A stretch of DNA of 64,000 nucleotides from positions 526,237 to 590,236 of the forward strand of contig NW_023998517.1 of the NCBI RefSeq assembly GCF_014805625.2. Reading direction: 5' to 3'. How positions within the stretch are numbered: the first letter of the stretch is position 1; each line of letters begins with the position of its first letter. The translations under genes were made by a program, and so were the position numbers. The DNA comes from Glossina fuscipes (taxonomy: Eukaryota; Arthropoda; Insecta; Diptera; Glossinidae). Positions 49,691-61,996 of the stretch are shown here, one piece after another. The notes under the pieces are model-generated. The model was given only the letters and a program-made list of their open reading frames with translations, made no database searches and was not told the origin of the DNA.

Positions 49691-51829
49691 ATTATTGTGT
49701 TTTTACTTGTTTAAATATCGATGTACACAATCCATCATATTTGGAAATCATTCTACAAACTTAAAACACAACTCTAGAGTCGTTATTACGCTAACAGATC
49801 TAATATAAGTTACTAGCGGATGTAAGAGTAAATGCTCCAAATTATTTAAAATTTTTTTGCAAATTCTGCAAGAGAACTCTTTGGCAGTGTCATTAGAAAT
49901 GGTCTTTTAATCGTTAATGTATTTTCAATCTTTACTTCCTTCAATAAATCGATATCACACTGATAAGGTTTATTGCATATGTAGGGCACTTGAAGGAAGA
50001 TTGCGATCCACTATAATGATTTCATTTATTTTCTATTAAAAAAGAGGATTAATAATAACATTTTTTAGCTTGGAATTTACTAAATTAAAAAAATAAAATT
50101 ATGAAATAGTGGAGTCAGAATTTACATTAGCTGGACCTTTGCGAAAATAATTGAAAAGAGGGAAGGGATTCATTCGTTTTAGCACACGCTAATATTTAAT
50201 GATCACGTACAGTACTGCAGTGCCGGAGTTACTTTGGTCTTCTAAAGTAAGGCAATTATTACCTTCATAGTGGACTGGAGATAACTTCTGTGAAAACATT
50301 AACTTGTGCTTTTTAACTTAGTAAAGTCTTTTACTCCCCAAGCACCGTAATAATATTACATTGGTACATACGTTGGGCCTGAGACTTATGCGTCAGACAT
50401 TACTTACATCAGTGTAGCATAGTTAGCTTTATGCCGTTGCTTTCAAATTTTTAAAGCCGTATTCTCCTTATATAATGGGCACACAAGGTTGTATAACCTT
50501 AGTTCAAATTTGACTTTACTCTAACTTGATTTTGTCCTCGATTGTCTGTCATTTTATTTAAGGTAGCAGATAAACGAACATTTAAAAAAATCTCATCTGT
50601 AATCAAATGCCAATATTGGTCACTTGTATAGTATACTAAGAGATATTCAAAGGTTCTAGCCAAGGTGATAGTTTCATGTCGCTTACTTCAAAAGCAAAAG
50701 CGTGTCAAAATTATTGGAGCTGAAGGAAGGTTTGAAATTCCGCAACAATGTATGTACATGCAACTATGGAAAGCGGATTATTCCTGAAAGTAAACTCTTT
50801 TTTTAAATGCTTGCAATAAAATGCTTACTTAGGGTCCACACAAAAAAGTGCTCGCAATTAAACAACAGAGTAAAGGCAATTATTAAAAAATTATTGTTTT
50901 TTATATTCTTTCGCGTTGACAGTGTACGCGTATTCTTCTCCGAATGATTGTTATTATTATGGCTTTTATTATTGCGTTGAATGACAAACTTTTGATTAAT
51001 AAAAAACTTTTTTGTAAATTCTTTTAATAAGGGCAACACGCAAACTTTGGCCGACTACATTAAAAGGAAAATCATCCAATAGGTCGACGTGTGTGCACTC
51101 GGCATCAACATGATTATTAAATAAGTGAGAATACTAGAGTCGGGCGACGCCGACTATTGCCTACCTTGCACCGCTTCGCATAGCGGAGTTACTTGCTGGT
51201 TTTGTAATAAGGTTAGCTATTCTCTCCATATAAAAGTTCGCGTCTCGTGATAGCGACTATATACTGTACTATATAGGTTATGTTGACCCAAACTGACTGC
51301 CGTTAATTTTTTTGCTGGAACTCTACTATGAATTATAAAATGTCAAAACGTACGTCTCATGAGATATCTTATAGGAAGTGGGGCCAAGAAATAGGCCCGT
51401 ATACTTCAAATTAGGTTCACTTAATTTTTTTATTTAACTACTATTCTGAACAAATTTTCATCACAAAAAAATTAACAATTGCTTTTTTTTTGGCATAAGA
51501 GGGCTTATGTGTCATGAGAATCCTTATATGCGATTGTATCCAAAAAATAGATCTACGTGGTCGCAATTCTTTAAGGTAGCTTTCTTTGTCAATTTACTAT
51601 TATGAGCTAATTTTCACCATTAAATATTGGCAATTCAACATTTTTACCACATAATGCTTCAGTTTCCGTAGGAATGGTTAGATGAGAAGGGGTTCAAAAA
51701 ATTGTCTCTGGCGGGGTAACCTTTTCACACCACTTTGGACTGCCGCATTACTGCCACTTAGCCATTTTTGTCAAGAAATTTTGAAAATGCAGTTTCTCTT
51801 CATGGGACCGATCCGAATAATATTTAACA

Positions 51830-52065
51830 GTAGGGCCGAATTACGTCTGCTTACCAAGCTTAAAAATTGCGATCTGCATTTTGAGCACAAATTTACATGG
51901 ACAAACATCAGACAGACAGACAGACGAATAGACAGACGAACGGGCAGGCTTAAATCGATTTAGAAAATGATTCCGAACCGAACGGCATAACAAAATACGG
52001 GTCCATGGTCCCATCTGAGTGTTGCATACGTCCACACTAACTTAATACATGATGTAGGGTATAAT
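51830..52065 (+). repeat. Dispersed repeat copy in labial intron 1
   Basis: It contains CAGACAGACAGACGAATAGA, GGCAGGCTTAAATCGATTTA, and an end GATGTAGGGTATAATG. Confidence 0.65.
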
Positions 52066-53189
52066 GAACAAAAAAATTTAAATATTGACATTAGTAGCAC
52101 ACACGCAGTTATCTGCGAGTAATCTCATGCTTCCAATGAAGGAAATGGATTTTAAAGTAAAACAAAGTCCACTTAAAGACTGGGAACAAAACTTCCAGAA
52201 TCACCAAAAAATTTATTGGACCGACTATTAATCTGTAGCAGATTCTATATAAAAAATCTGCTGTGCGAACGGTTGTGAAATTTAGAAATTCATAAATGAC
52301 GATATTAATTATGTAATAAATAAAATTTGTATTGAATCTTGAGAGGTTAAGGACAAAACAACGCATGTCTATAACTTAATCAACTTAAAACTGTTGTATA
52401 CACTAAAAAAAAAGGTTAAGTAAATTTTTAAGTAATTATATGTATGCGTACATCAAAACTCCGAGTCTCGTTTATGGTCAACAATATTTGAAACGCTCAT
52501 GTTGAACTACATAGGACAGACCCGGAGTCTATGCTATCATTAATAGACATTTGTGTTTTTCCTTTTTTTTTTTCCTTCACTGCATACATTTCGTTGCAGA
52601 CCCTCCCTCAAGTGCCGCATTTCTAATTCTATATTGCTACAGACTTACGTATATATATATATATAGATATACATATTCAATTTTACATTTATTTGATGTG
52701 ATGTTTTGATATTTTTTGACACTCACACGCAATGTCACTTTGTGGTAACACGAACTTAACTACACATACTGACTACATATCTACATTTAACTTTGATAGA
52801 AAAAAGAATGAAAACAGAAAACTTTAAATAAAAAAGAAAAACGAAAAGAATTAATTGTATTTTTTTTTTTAGGAAAAAGTGATAAAGAGTGAAATAAACG
52901 AAATAAAAAGTGACCAACAGGAATGTCAGATAACATCGCAGGCATTCACTTCTCACAAACATTTTACATAAAAGTATGTATACATGCCTACATAAATACA
53001 TACGTATATGTGATTCACAAAAAAAAAAAAAAAAACAAAAAAAATGCGCCTAAAAAACATGATAATCGTTATAAATAGATATAAAGTTGAAAAATTTAAT
53101 TGATATGACGGTTTATCGTGACAAAATTTTGTATCTTTAGTTTAACCAGTTCAAAGGTTAAGGCTTTGGTAAACTGGTTAAAATATATA

Positions 53190-53900
53190 TAATCAAGAAA
53201 TATTCGGCTTGGGCCGAATCTTGCATACCCACTGCTACGCTTTTTTTATTATACTCTCCAAGTTCTTTTATTTCGTACCTTGGTATCGCTAGTATTATTA
53301 AGAAATTATTGAACCACCAAGTCACGGTGTTTAACGTATTCATTTTAGAATTTTTTTTTTAGGCAGATAATGTTCGGTTAAGGAAGGCACAAAATAGTTT
53401 TAAACATTCCCCCTCTTTTGCCTTATGGTAAACAGGCGTAAAGCCTCAAAAGGAGGAAAAAATAAAATTTAATTACTAGCAGGTTTGTGTGGGCGTGGCC
53501 AACATTTCCATTTTTGCACGTAAAGAGGAGGGCGGTTAGGGTATGTGTGGAAAATTTCGGCCTTCCAACTTTAATAAAGTCCTATAAATTTTTAATAATA
53601 AAAATGGAGTTGCCATCCTTTTACGGGCTTATGCTCTGAGCAATTTGGCCCATTTTCAATGCCAGGTTTCGCGCAAAAATTTCCAATGTTTCTATCAAAT
53701 TTGAATTCCCTATAGCCATTTTTGCGACCAGAAGAGTGTCAACAAGAAACGCCACACAGCCATACAGACAGTCAGAGGGACAGAGATGTCTTAGTCAGTT
53801 CAGAATTTCATGCTGATCAGAAATATATATACTTTATAAGGTCTCTAAGGCTTCTATTTGTGTGTTACATTTATTATGAGAAAGCACAAAATGAGTGTAC
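53190..53900 (+). repeat. Dispersed repeat copy, long form, in labial intron 1
   Basis: It contains AAATATTCGGCTTGGGCCGA, ATCTTGCATACCCACTG at the start and ACAGACAGTCAGAGGGACAG, ATGTCTTAGTC near the end, with the same module order as the 11.2 and 45.0 kb copies. Confidence 0.55.
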
Positions 53901-54649
53901 GCCCATCACTCAGCTGTGATGCGAAATAGCTTTCATCCGAAATTCTTGCTATGCACTATCACTAAATTTATTGAAATGAAAATATTTCTAAATATTGTGG
54001 ACCTAATGAATGCGCTTGATATTCTAAACACCACTGGACATGTGGGAGTATCCGTATAGAGTCTGTACTCCGATGTAAATATATATTCCTATATTGTGTT
54101 TAATAAAACCATTTACCATGAAGCACTTTGTAAAGATTCCAAGGCTAAAATTTCCCATTTAAAGCTTAAATATTTTCCTAATGAGAAAAACCCGCTAACG
54201 ACGAAAAATGTTACAAAGTTTGTATACAAAATGTTCAAGAGGAATGCATAGCAGGCTTAATAATTGAGAGCAAACATCTTCTTGAGGACTGGGCTAACAT
54301 AATAATCCTGCATATATATATACGCACTTGTTTTAAGTTCACGTTCTTGGATACGGTCTCGAAATGGCTCATGATTGAAGAACTCTCGTGAGTACTTTCT
54401 AGAGCTGCCGTAATGTAAATAATTTGGGTTTGTCGTTTCTCTTACCGAACCTTTTTCGTTGTACTGTGAAGTCAATACGATAGAGCAGATGAAGTTTTGT
54501 AGGTTCGCCAAAAATAAGTGAGCGATGTTGATAATTATTTTTATAACTAAAACATATTGACCCTTCAACGATATTCTAAAGTTGATTTACAGTATTGTAA
54601 TTTGTGGGCCGTCTTAAGTCCATTTCTGGAGTTTTTACAAGCGCAACAA

Positions 54650-55440
54650 TAAAACAAGTAAGGAAGTTATACTCAATCGTGAATCTTTTGCACCTATCAT
54701 CGCCGTAGGAAGAGCGCGGATTTATGCGTTGTTCTTTGCGAGCAAAAACAGGGAAAGGTCTGTTGCATTGGCGTATGGGCAATTTAGGCGTGTTGTTTGA
54801 CCGGTGTGGGATGTTTTCAAATTCTTTAGCAAAATTTGTAGTCGATGTCTTCATTTTTGCGAAGGGGAGAATGCTTACTATAGATACAACGCACGGTACG
54901 CAAACGGTACGATGGACAGACAGAAAGACGGACATGCTTAGATGTATTCCGAATTTGAAATTGGCCGAGAACTTATAGACTTGATGTAGTTTTTAAGTTT
55001 GTTTCTACGCGTATTGAAAAAATTAAATTTGATACACTATTATGTTAGGTAGGCGTGGCCAATTTTTCTGATTTCTTAAAAACGCAATAGCGTCGCCCAT
55101 AGAATATACGTTAAAATTATTGTAAATTTTTTTGATATGTTTTATGAGTAAGGAGCAAGAAATTAATTTTTTATTCCTATTGAAGATGAGAGAGGCGCGT
55201 CCTTCGACAGATTTAGCCTGTTTTCAATTACAATCTGTGTGCAAAAGCTTTCAATGTTTTTGTTGAATTTGAAGTCAACAGTTTCGTTTTTGTGACCAGA
55301 AGAATATCTATGACAAACAGACGGACAGACGGATATATTTAAATCGATTCAGAGTTTGATGGTGATCAAGAATGTATATACTTCTATACTATGTATACTA
55401 AAGGATCTATGAATTTTCATTCCGGCCGTTACAAACATTT
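54650..55440 (+). repeat. Two dispersed repeat copies, long form, in labial intron 1
   Basis: It starts AAGTAAGGAAGTTATACTCA and contains two cores (GGACAGACAGAAAGACGGAC and AACAGACGGACAGACGGAT) about 400 bases apart. The minus-strand 119-codon frame at 54576-54935 is repeat-derived. Confidence 0.6.
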
Positions 55441-56639
55441 TGACAAAGTGAATATATCCCTCATCCTTGGATGACGGCTGTAGTGAGTACAAATTTCATT
55501 GATATTCATAAAATCTATTGCTTTTTAACTTTCAATAGTTAACTTGTGGTCGTAATAAATTACGGACATAAACACGCTATTAAAGAGTCAAAGAAACTTA
55601 TAATTTTCCTTTCGTTTCATTTCACAAAATTAATTACACCAACATAAAGAAATTTTGTTAACAATTAGTCATTTGAAGATCAATATCTGCATCTATATAA
55701 TAATTCTGTGTTTTTTTTTTTTATGAATAAAATAAATTCGTTTTCTCAAAATACACTATTTTTAAATAAATTATTCATTACAACTGAAAAAGTCGAGCTG
55801 CAGTTATTGCTCACCATCAGCCAACAATTATGAGGAAAACATTAAACACTTACTTACGCAATCAATGTTTGTTAGCACACAATAGCCAATGACATATTTA
55901 CACACCTAAAACGTCAGTTATCATATATTCGTAAACTCAATTATGTTTTATATTTGGCTTGTAGATGTGTGCGTGTGTTTATGTGCATGCATGCCTTTTA
56001 TACAAGAGAATTGCATTAGTATAAATTTCAACCTTTAAATAACGTGCAAATGTTCCTAAAATTTCTTCTGTGTTAGTCTTCCTTGATATCCTTTTTCATA
56101 TTTTTTGTTTTTCTTTGCTGTATTTACACTAAAGGATATCATTTACTCAAGCATTGATGCAAACACTCAGCGATAGTTTGAACCGTTTCCCGACATTCGT
56201 GACTTTTTAAAATATTATGTAATATTAGCTTTGAGAATATTATCGGAAACGGTTGTGTTGATATGTACAAATACTACGACTGTTTACATACATTTTACAA
56301 AAAAATATCTCAGTATAAATAATTAATTATTAGTTACAGTGACTTGAAGAATGAGACTATATTTCACATTAACTTTGTAAGAGACTTAAAAAAAAACCAC
56401 AAATTGTTGAGTAAGTAAGGAACTAACAAATGTTGATATTGGAGTAAATCACTAGGGAACTAAGAGTAGGAAAATTGATTTTTTGCTAAAGCTAAAGAAG
56501 TTGAAAAAAAGTTATTTGACGCTAGGTGTCCGAATAAATCCGTGTAAATATTAGATCATCCAGAAGTTGAAAAAAAAGCCGACCTACCCATAAGAAAGTT
56601 GAGAAAAACAGTTTTACCTTAAGTCATTAAGAAGCTAAG

Positions 56640-56895
56640 GAATATCTAACATAGCTAATTGAACTTGGAACGTTGTAGCTAATTTGGCCGTTGAAGTTAA
56701 GAACGATCTAACTTGGGACATTGGACTTAAAAGTTGGTCTAACTTGGAAGTCAAGAACGACCTAACTTGGACCATTTAGGTCAAGGAAAGGTCTAATTTG
56801 AGACATTGGAGCTGAAAAAGATCTAACTTGAGATACTACAGCTAAGAAAAACTTAACTTGGATTATTGGAGTCGAAAAAGATGTAACTTAGACGA
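56640..56895. repeat. Minisatellite, unit about 30 bp
   Basis: Around eight diverged units follow the pattern (GA)TCTAACTTGGGACATTGG, AGCTAAGAAA, with some shortened units of about 23 bases. Flanking sequence from about 56.45 to 57.05 kb has looser GAAGTTGAAAAA and AAGAAACTAAGG echoes. Confidence 0.8.
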
Positions 56896-58141
56896 AAAAA
56901 TTAACTTCATACCATACTACCAGAGGATGAAGATATATATGGTTCTATTATCATAAGGCAGTTGAAAAAGCCGATCTTCCCATTGAGTTATAATGAAAAT
57001 CGCTAAAAACAATTAAAAAATTAAGTAATGTCGATGTAATTGTAAATTGGTAAGAAACTAAGGAAAGCCACCCGTAGGATAGGTTACTGCTAATAGAAAA
57101 CAGCGTTATATAAATTTGGTTTAGAATTCAAAAAGCTGACGTCACATCATTCGGAAGTTAGGAGAACATGATCTTTGCTGCATTGTTAAGAAGAAAAGGT
57201 TACATTAGCCAAGCGACATAAAAACATAAATCATTTTATATTTAAAGCACAACCAAAGGAAATGAAATACTATCACAGTAAATGAAATTAAGAGTAAATG
57301 ATGAAATGATTAAATTGTTAATTCTCTCATATAAATATATGGAAATTTTCCTTAAAAAAAATTAAATTTTTCAAGATTTTTTATTTTGAGTGTACATTCA
57401 CTGAACTATGTGCGTGTGCTTAGTTGCTTGTGTTTAACCACGGATATCATTTCTCTCATTGTTTATTCTAAAAAAGTCCTACCATCCTCTATACTAATGT
57501 ATATAAGTTTTTCCATTTTCCTAAGAAGTAACTGAAAGGTCTATGCGATCACCTTAAGCTCAAAAAGCGCTGCCATATTCTAAGTTAACTCAAACTTGAA
57601 CATGGCCAGAATATTGTTGTCAAGTATGTTGTCAAGAGTTTGGAATATGCTTGAAGCAACAGCTTTCTGAATACTTACAGCAATGAATTACAATTAAAGC
57701 TAAGTTGGTCTGTAAAATAGTCACGATCAACGTTGTGGTATACAAATAATCCATAAGAGACTAAACCATGTCTTAGAGAAAGGCAGGAGAAGGAAATTAT
57801 GCTGGAAAGTGTCAAAAATTCTTTTTTTTGCAACACAGACGTACTATGGCTTATGGACCCTACTAAAATGTCAACTGCCATCTCAACTTGTTTGAGATAC
57901 TATTTGGTAGGGCATCCTCCATGTCGAACATAACTTTTTCATTTATTTTATTTATAATTGCTAATGGCATTGGGGTGTCAGGGCATGCATCGCTTCCGCT
58001 CACGCATACGAAATTAATAGAAGTTATTAAAGCGACTGTTAACTGTAATGTTTGAACTCAGAATTTCTTAATCTATTGAAATAAGACGCGGTCTTTTAAG
58101 TTGGACTGGTTGTTTCAAGCAAGTTGCAAACTTAAATTGCC

Positions 58142-58322
58142 TTCATCCGCCTGAGTGGCTGAGAAGACGAAGAGTCTCGACCAATAACTGAATGGTTGTG
58201 GTTTCAAAATCTCAAGTGCGGTAGAGTGCGGTAATCAAGTCGGTAGCTTTAGATTCCACTGCTTTATGATTTAAGTCTTAAAATTTATTTCTCTGCCTAA
58301 ATTAATAAAAATAATAATAAAT
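58142..58322 (+). repeat. tRNA-derived SINE in labial intron 1
   Basis: The plus-strand head reads CGCCTGAGTGGCTGAGAAGA and GTTGTGGTTTCAAAATCTCA; the body contains ATTTAAGTCTTAAAATTTAT and the tail AATAAAAATAATAATAA. It is a diverged full-length copy in the opposite orientation to the others. Confidence 0.7.
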
Positions 58323-61300
58323 TGTCTTCAAATGAAACTTAAATTAACTATAATTGATCAATTGCAATATTTATTCTGACTTATTAAATGAGCGCATAAT
58401 GGAATATTTTTAGATCACACAATTAAAATATAAAAAGTGAAAATTTGAAAGTTTCCTCCTATAATTTCATGGTAATTATATGCAAAATGTGCGCACATGC
58501 AAGCTAACTTGTTCTTTAATCAAAATCTATAAGTAACTAATTGGTTTAAAGTATGTTCTTGTGCGCGTATTAGCAAAAAACGATTATTAATAATAATCAA
58601 ATAAAATTTATAACCAGTTAAATCAAAAAAGTTATAAGAAAAAGAAAAAAAAAAGAAGAAAACAGAAAAAACCCCAAAGAACAATGCGATCAAGATGAAA
58701 TACGAAGAAAAGAACCCCAGAAAAAGATGAATTTCAAAGCTGATTGACAGTAAAGATATTTCAACTAACCATCAGGCATCCAACTGAGGGTATGTCACCT
58801 AAAAATAAGAATGTCTTTAGCATACTTCATAACGTACATATGTATAGGCACGCTAACGCTACAGCCAGTTCAACTTCACTATTAACATAAATAATAAATG
58901 AATCATGAATGTATTCGCTGATTATGTTTCTAGCGGTTTACGAAATTCTACCTTAAATAAAGTTATATTAGCTTAGCCATTGCTAAGCTATTGGATTAAG
59001 TTTGCTTGAAATTGCAAAATGATTTATAGACATTTAAGGCTAATTAACGAAGGAAATACCATGCAAACCACATTTTTTAATTAATTAGATCCCGAGTGGT
59101 AACGTTTTATACATCTTCTTAGCCATTGCGAAATTCCTTATCTCACCTGTCTTAGAAAGACATTTGCCTCTAAGTAGGTCTTATTCTGAAAGTTATAGGA
59201 GGCTACGAATTGTGTTAAACTTTTCTGCTTCTCAGAGGTTTAACACATGACATTTTGAAGACAGCTTTCACATTAGACTTGGGAATGTTAGCCGAACAGG
59301 GGTAGGTTTAGCATATAATTTACGGGTTTACGCTGAGCAAGGTTACACAGATCTAACAACATGCAATCCTGTGGCCATTTTGTGCCTGCGGAACCTACTG
59401 TCATAATAAAATCGATGTGCGAGTCACAAAAGTTTGACAAGAAACTGTATTGTTTTCTCTTATGATTAGTTGTTGGTCACAATACCTGAATGCGGCTATT
59501 AATCCGTTCGCCACACCTATCTAAATCGGTTGGAAAAGTAACGAGCAAGTACGGGATATTTTTGTGATAGATCCCATACCCAAATGCAATGAAAAGTAGC
59601 CGTGTTGTATATATACATTATAGTCGTGATTATCGTTTTATTTTGAATTTATATATCCACCTATAAACCGATGTCTGTCGATGCGTCCGAATTCATTGAA
59701 CATGAAATTCCAAGCAAAACAAGCCATGTTGCGTACTTATCCTAGATAACTAAACACTCGGTTAATAGACTACCGAGCCCTGCAAGTTTTGCGAATTTAA
59801 GATGTCCCGTTACTCTCATACCGCTTCATAACTAGTGAAATGTGTTCTCCGGAGGTGGTAAGCCCGACAATGTATATTTGTTACTTTCTAAGATTTGCTG
59901 TAATCGTCGTGTAAAAGCCGAAGGTTTAGTCATAGTATTTTTGCGTTTTTGCTGCCTTTTATTACTATCCTAAGTATTTTTTCTAACGTCAATCCTACGA
60001 CAAACAAGCCCGACATAATACATTATTACAATAGCACCAAAGGACCAGTGGATACTGCGAACTCTGAATTACATTAATGGATGAGTACTGTTCCTAAGAG
60101 AAAATGCGTACGCAACATATCTCGCATGAAGAGACTTTACATTTACATTGGCTGACAGCTTCGCTGCTTGAAAGAATGTTTTAATCGGCGGCTAGTTAAA
60201 GACGTTTCATCAAAGTAAAAATTGAAGATATTTTGAATATTGAAAAGCACAAAGGACACGACTACAAGTGCGGAAAACAAGCACAAAATCTTTATTTTCT
60301 GTCCATCTAAAAAACGCAGAAAGGGGGAATACCTACGCAACAACTACAAAAAGGCTATTTGTGGAGAGCACACTTGGAACTTCTGCCACGAAAATTTTTA
60401 CCACATTTCTATTTTTTAATTGAAATATTCTTATATTTCTTTTATATAAAGGAAATATTAAAAATGTATGTGTTTTTAATCGCAGTCTGTTAGTCAAATG
60501 TCAAATAGTTATAGATTTAGATTTAATTATCTAGGGTCAAGTGAATGAATAGACTTGAAGACGTATATAATTTCTTTTTTTAAATTTTGAATCAATCATT
60601 CACTTATTGAATCATTCATTGAGGCAATCGGAGATGACGTGGGAAGGAATGTGGTTGAGTCCATACTTTTTGCAAAGGGGAAGCTTTCGCATTTTAGTTT
60701 TTTTTATTATAATTAATTAAAATTTCATAACAGACAGACGTGCTTTGTGGAATATTTAAATTTGCGCATTTGTGTAGGGTATCAGAGAATAAAATTTTTC
60801 TTATTTTTATTTTTTTTTGCTATACGTATTAACGCGACAGCAAAAACAGCAACAGCATCTCTTTAGCATTTTGGATTTGAAACATTTTTCAGATAATTTT
60901 GTCAATTTTGTGCAGTCAAGTTGTCACTTGTCAAGTGGTGAATGCGTGCTCTAACAAGAACAAGAAATTGAACGATTTGGTTTAAGAGACGGAACGAACC
61001 ATATGTACGTAAATAAAATGCAAAAATAAAAATTCTGTTTGTTTCTGTGTAGTTTATTTTTTTTTTTTTGTTTTTTTTGTGATAAATATCTATGAAGATT
61101 TGTGTAAGTATTAGTATAAGCGTTAATTTGAAGCAAAAAATAAAAAAAAAAAAATAAAAAAAAAAATAATGAAATATGAACATTTATGCTCATACACACC
61201 TCTGCATACATATCGTGTATAAATAGTTGTGCACGTTTCAGCTAATTTGCACTGTTATGGTCGTTATGACTTCTGCTGAGCTGTACTCTTTCTATTTTTC

Positions 61301-61942
61301 GATTACCTGCTGCCATAAATATTTCACACCATTGGATTCAACATACTGTGACGATTGCGCAAAAAAAAAAAATAAAAAAATAAAATAAATAAATAAATAA
61401 ATTCCATTAAAACTTATCTGGACTATGGTGCTGTTGTAAAAGTTTACGCTAAACTTCCTGCCACAGCAGAACCTTAATTAATTACAAGATATATAACTAA
61501 CTACTTGCACTACTTTGCTACTCATCAGCCAACCAAACTACTGACCAACTACGTACATATAATATAATATAAAGCCGACCAACCAACCAGTGTTAGCATG
61601 CATGCATGATCTTTATATCAATAATAGTCATGTGCGAGTATTGATTAAGCAGTACGTATGTCCGTATGTACGTACAGACCTGTCTTTTTTCATTTACATA
61701 TACCAATATATTTAATACTACCATCGATGCTACCATTTATGATCGAGACCATTGATTACGTACGCAAACAAACATTTATATATGTTTGTTCATATATGTT
61801 TGTTTATATATTCAAAGCTTGTTTCAACTTTATTTTTATTATATTTGGGGTAGTTAGCTTTATACTTTCCAATGGATGACATGACAGATGAAGCTAACAT
61901 TTATGCTCACAGCCAGACACCAAAAGCAACCAACTTTTCTCT

Positions 61943-61996
61943 TCATCATCATCATCATCATTATTATCATCATTATCATTATCATCATCATCATTA
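61943..61996. repeat. (CAT/ATC)n microsatellite
   Basis: Imperfect CAT/TAT triplets. The plus-strand frame over it reads as His/Tyr runs, but there is no support for coding. Confidence 0.9.

Noticed and set aside
54576..54978. 119-codon minus and 84-codon plus frames
   Set aside because: Both cover the same dispersed repeat; mirror frames of this sort recur in other copies.
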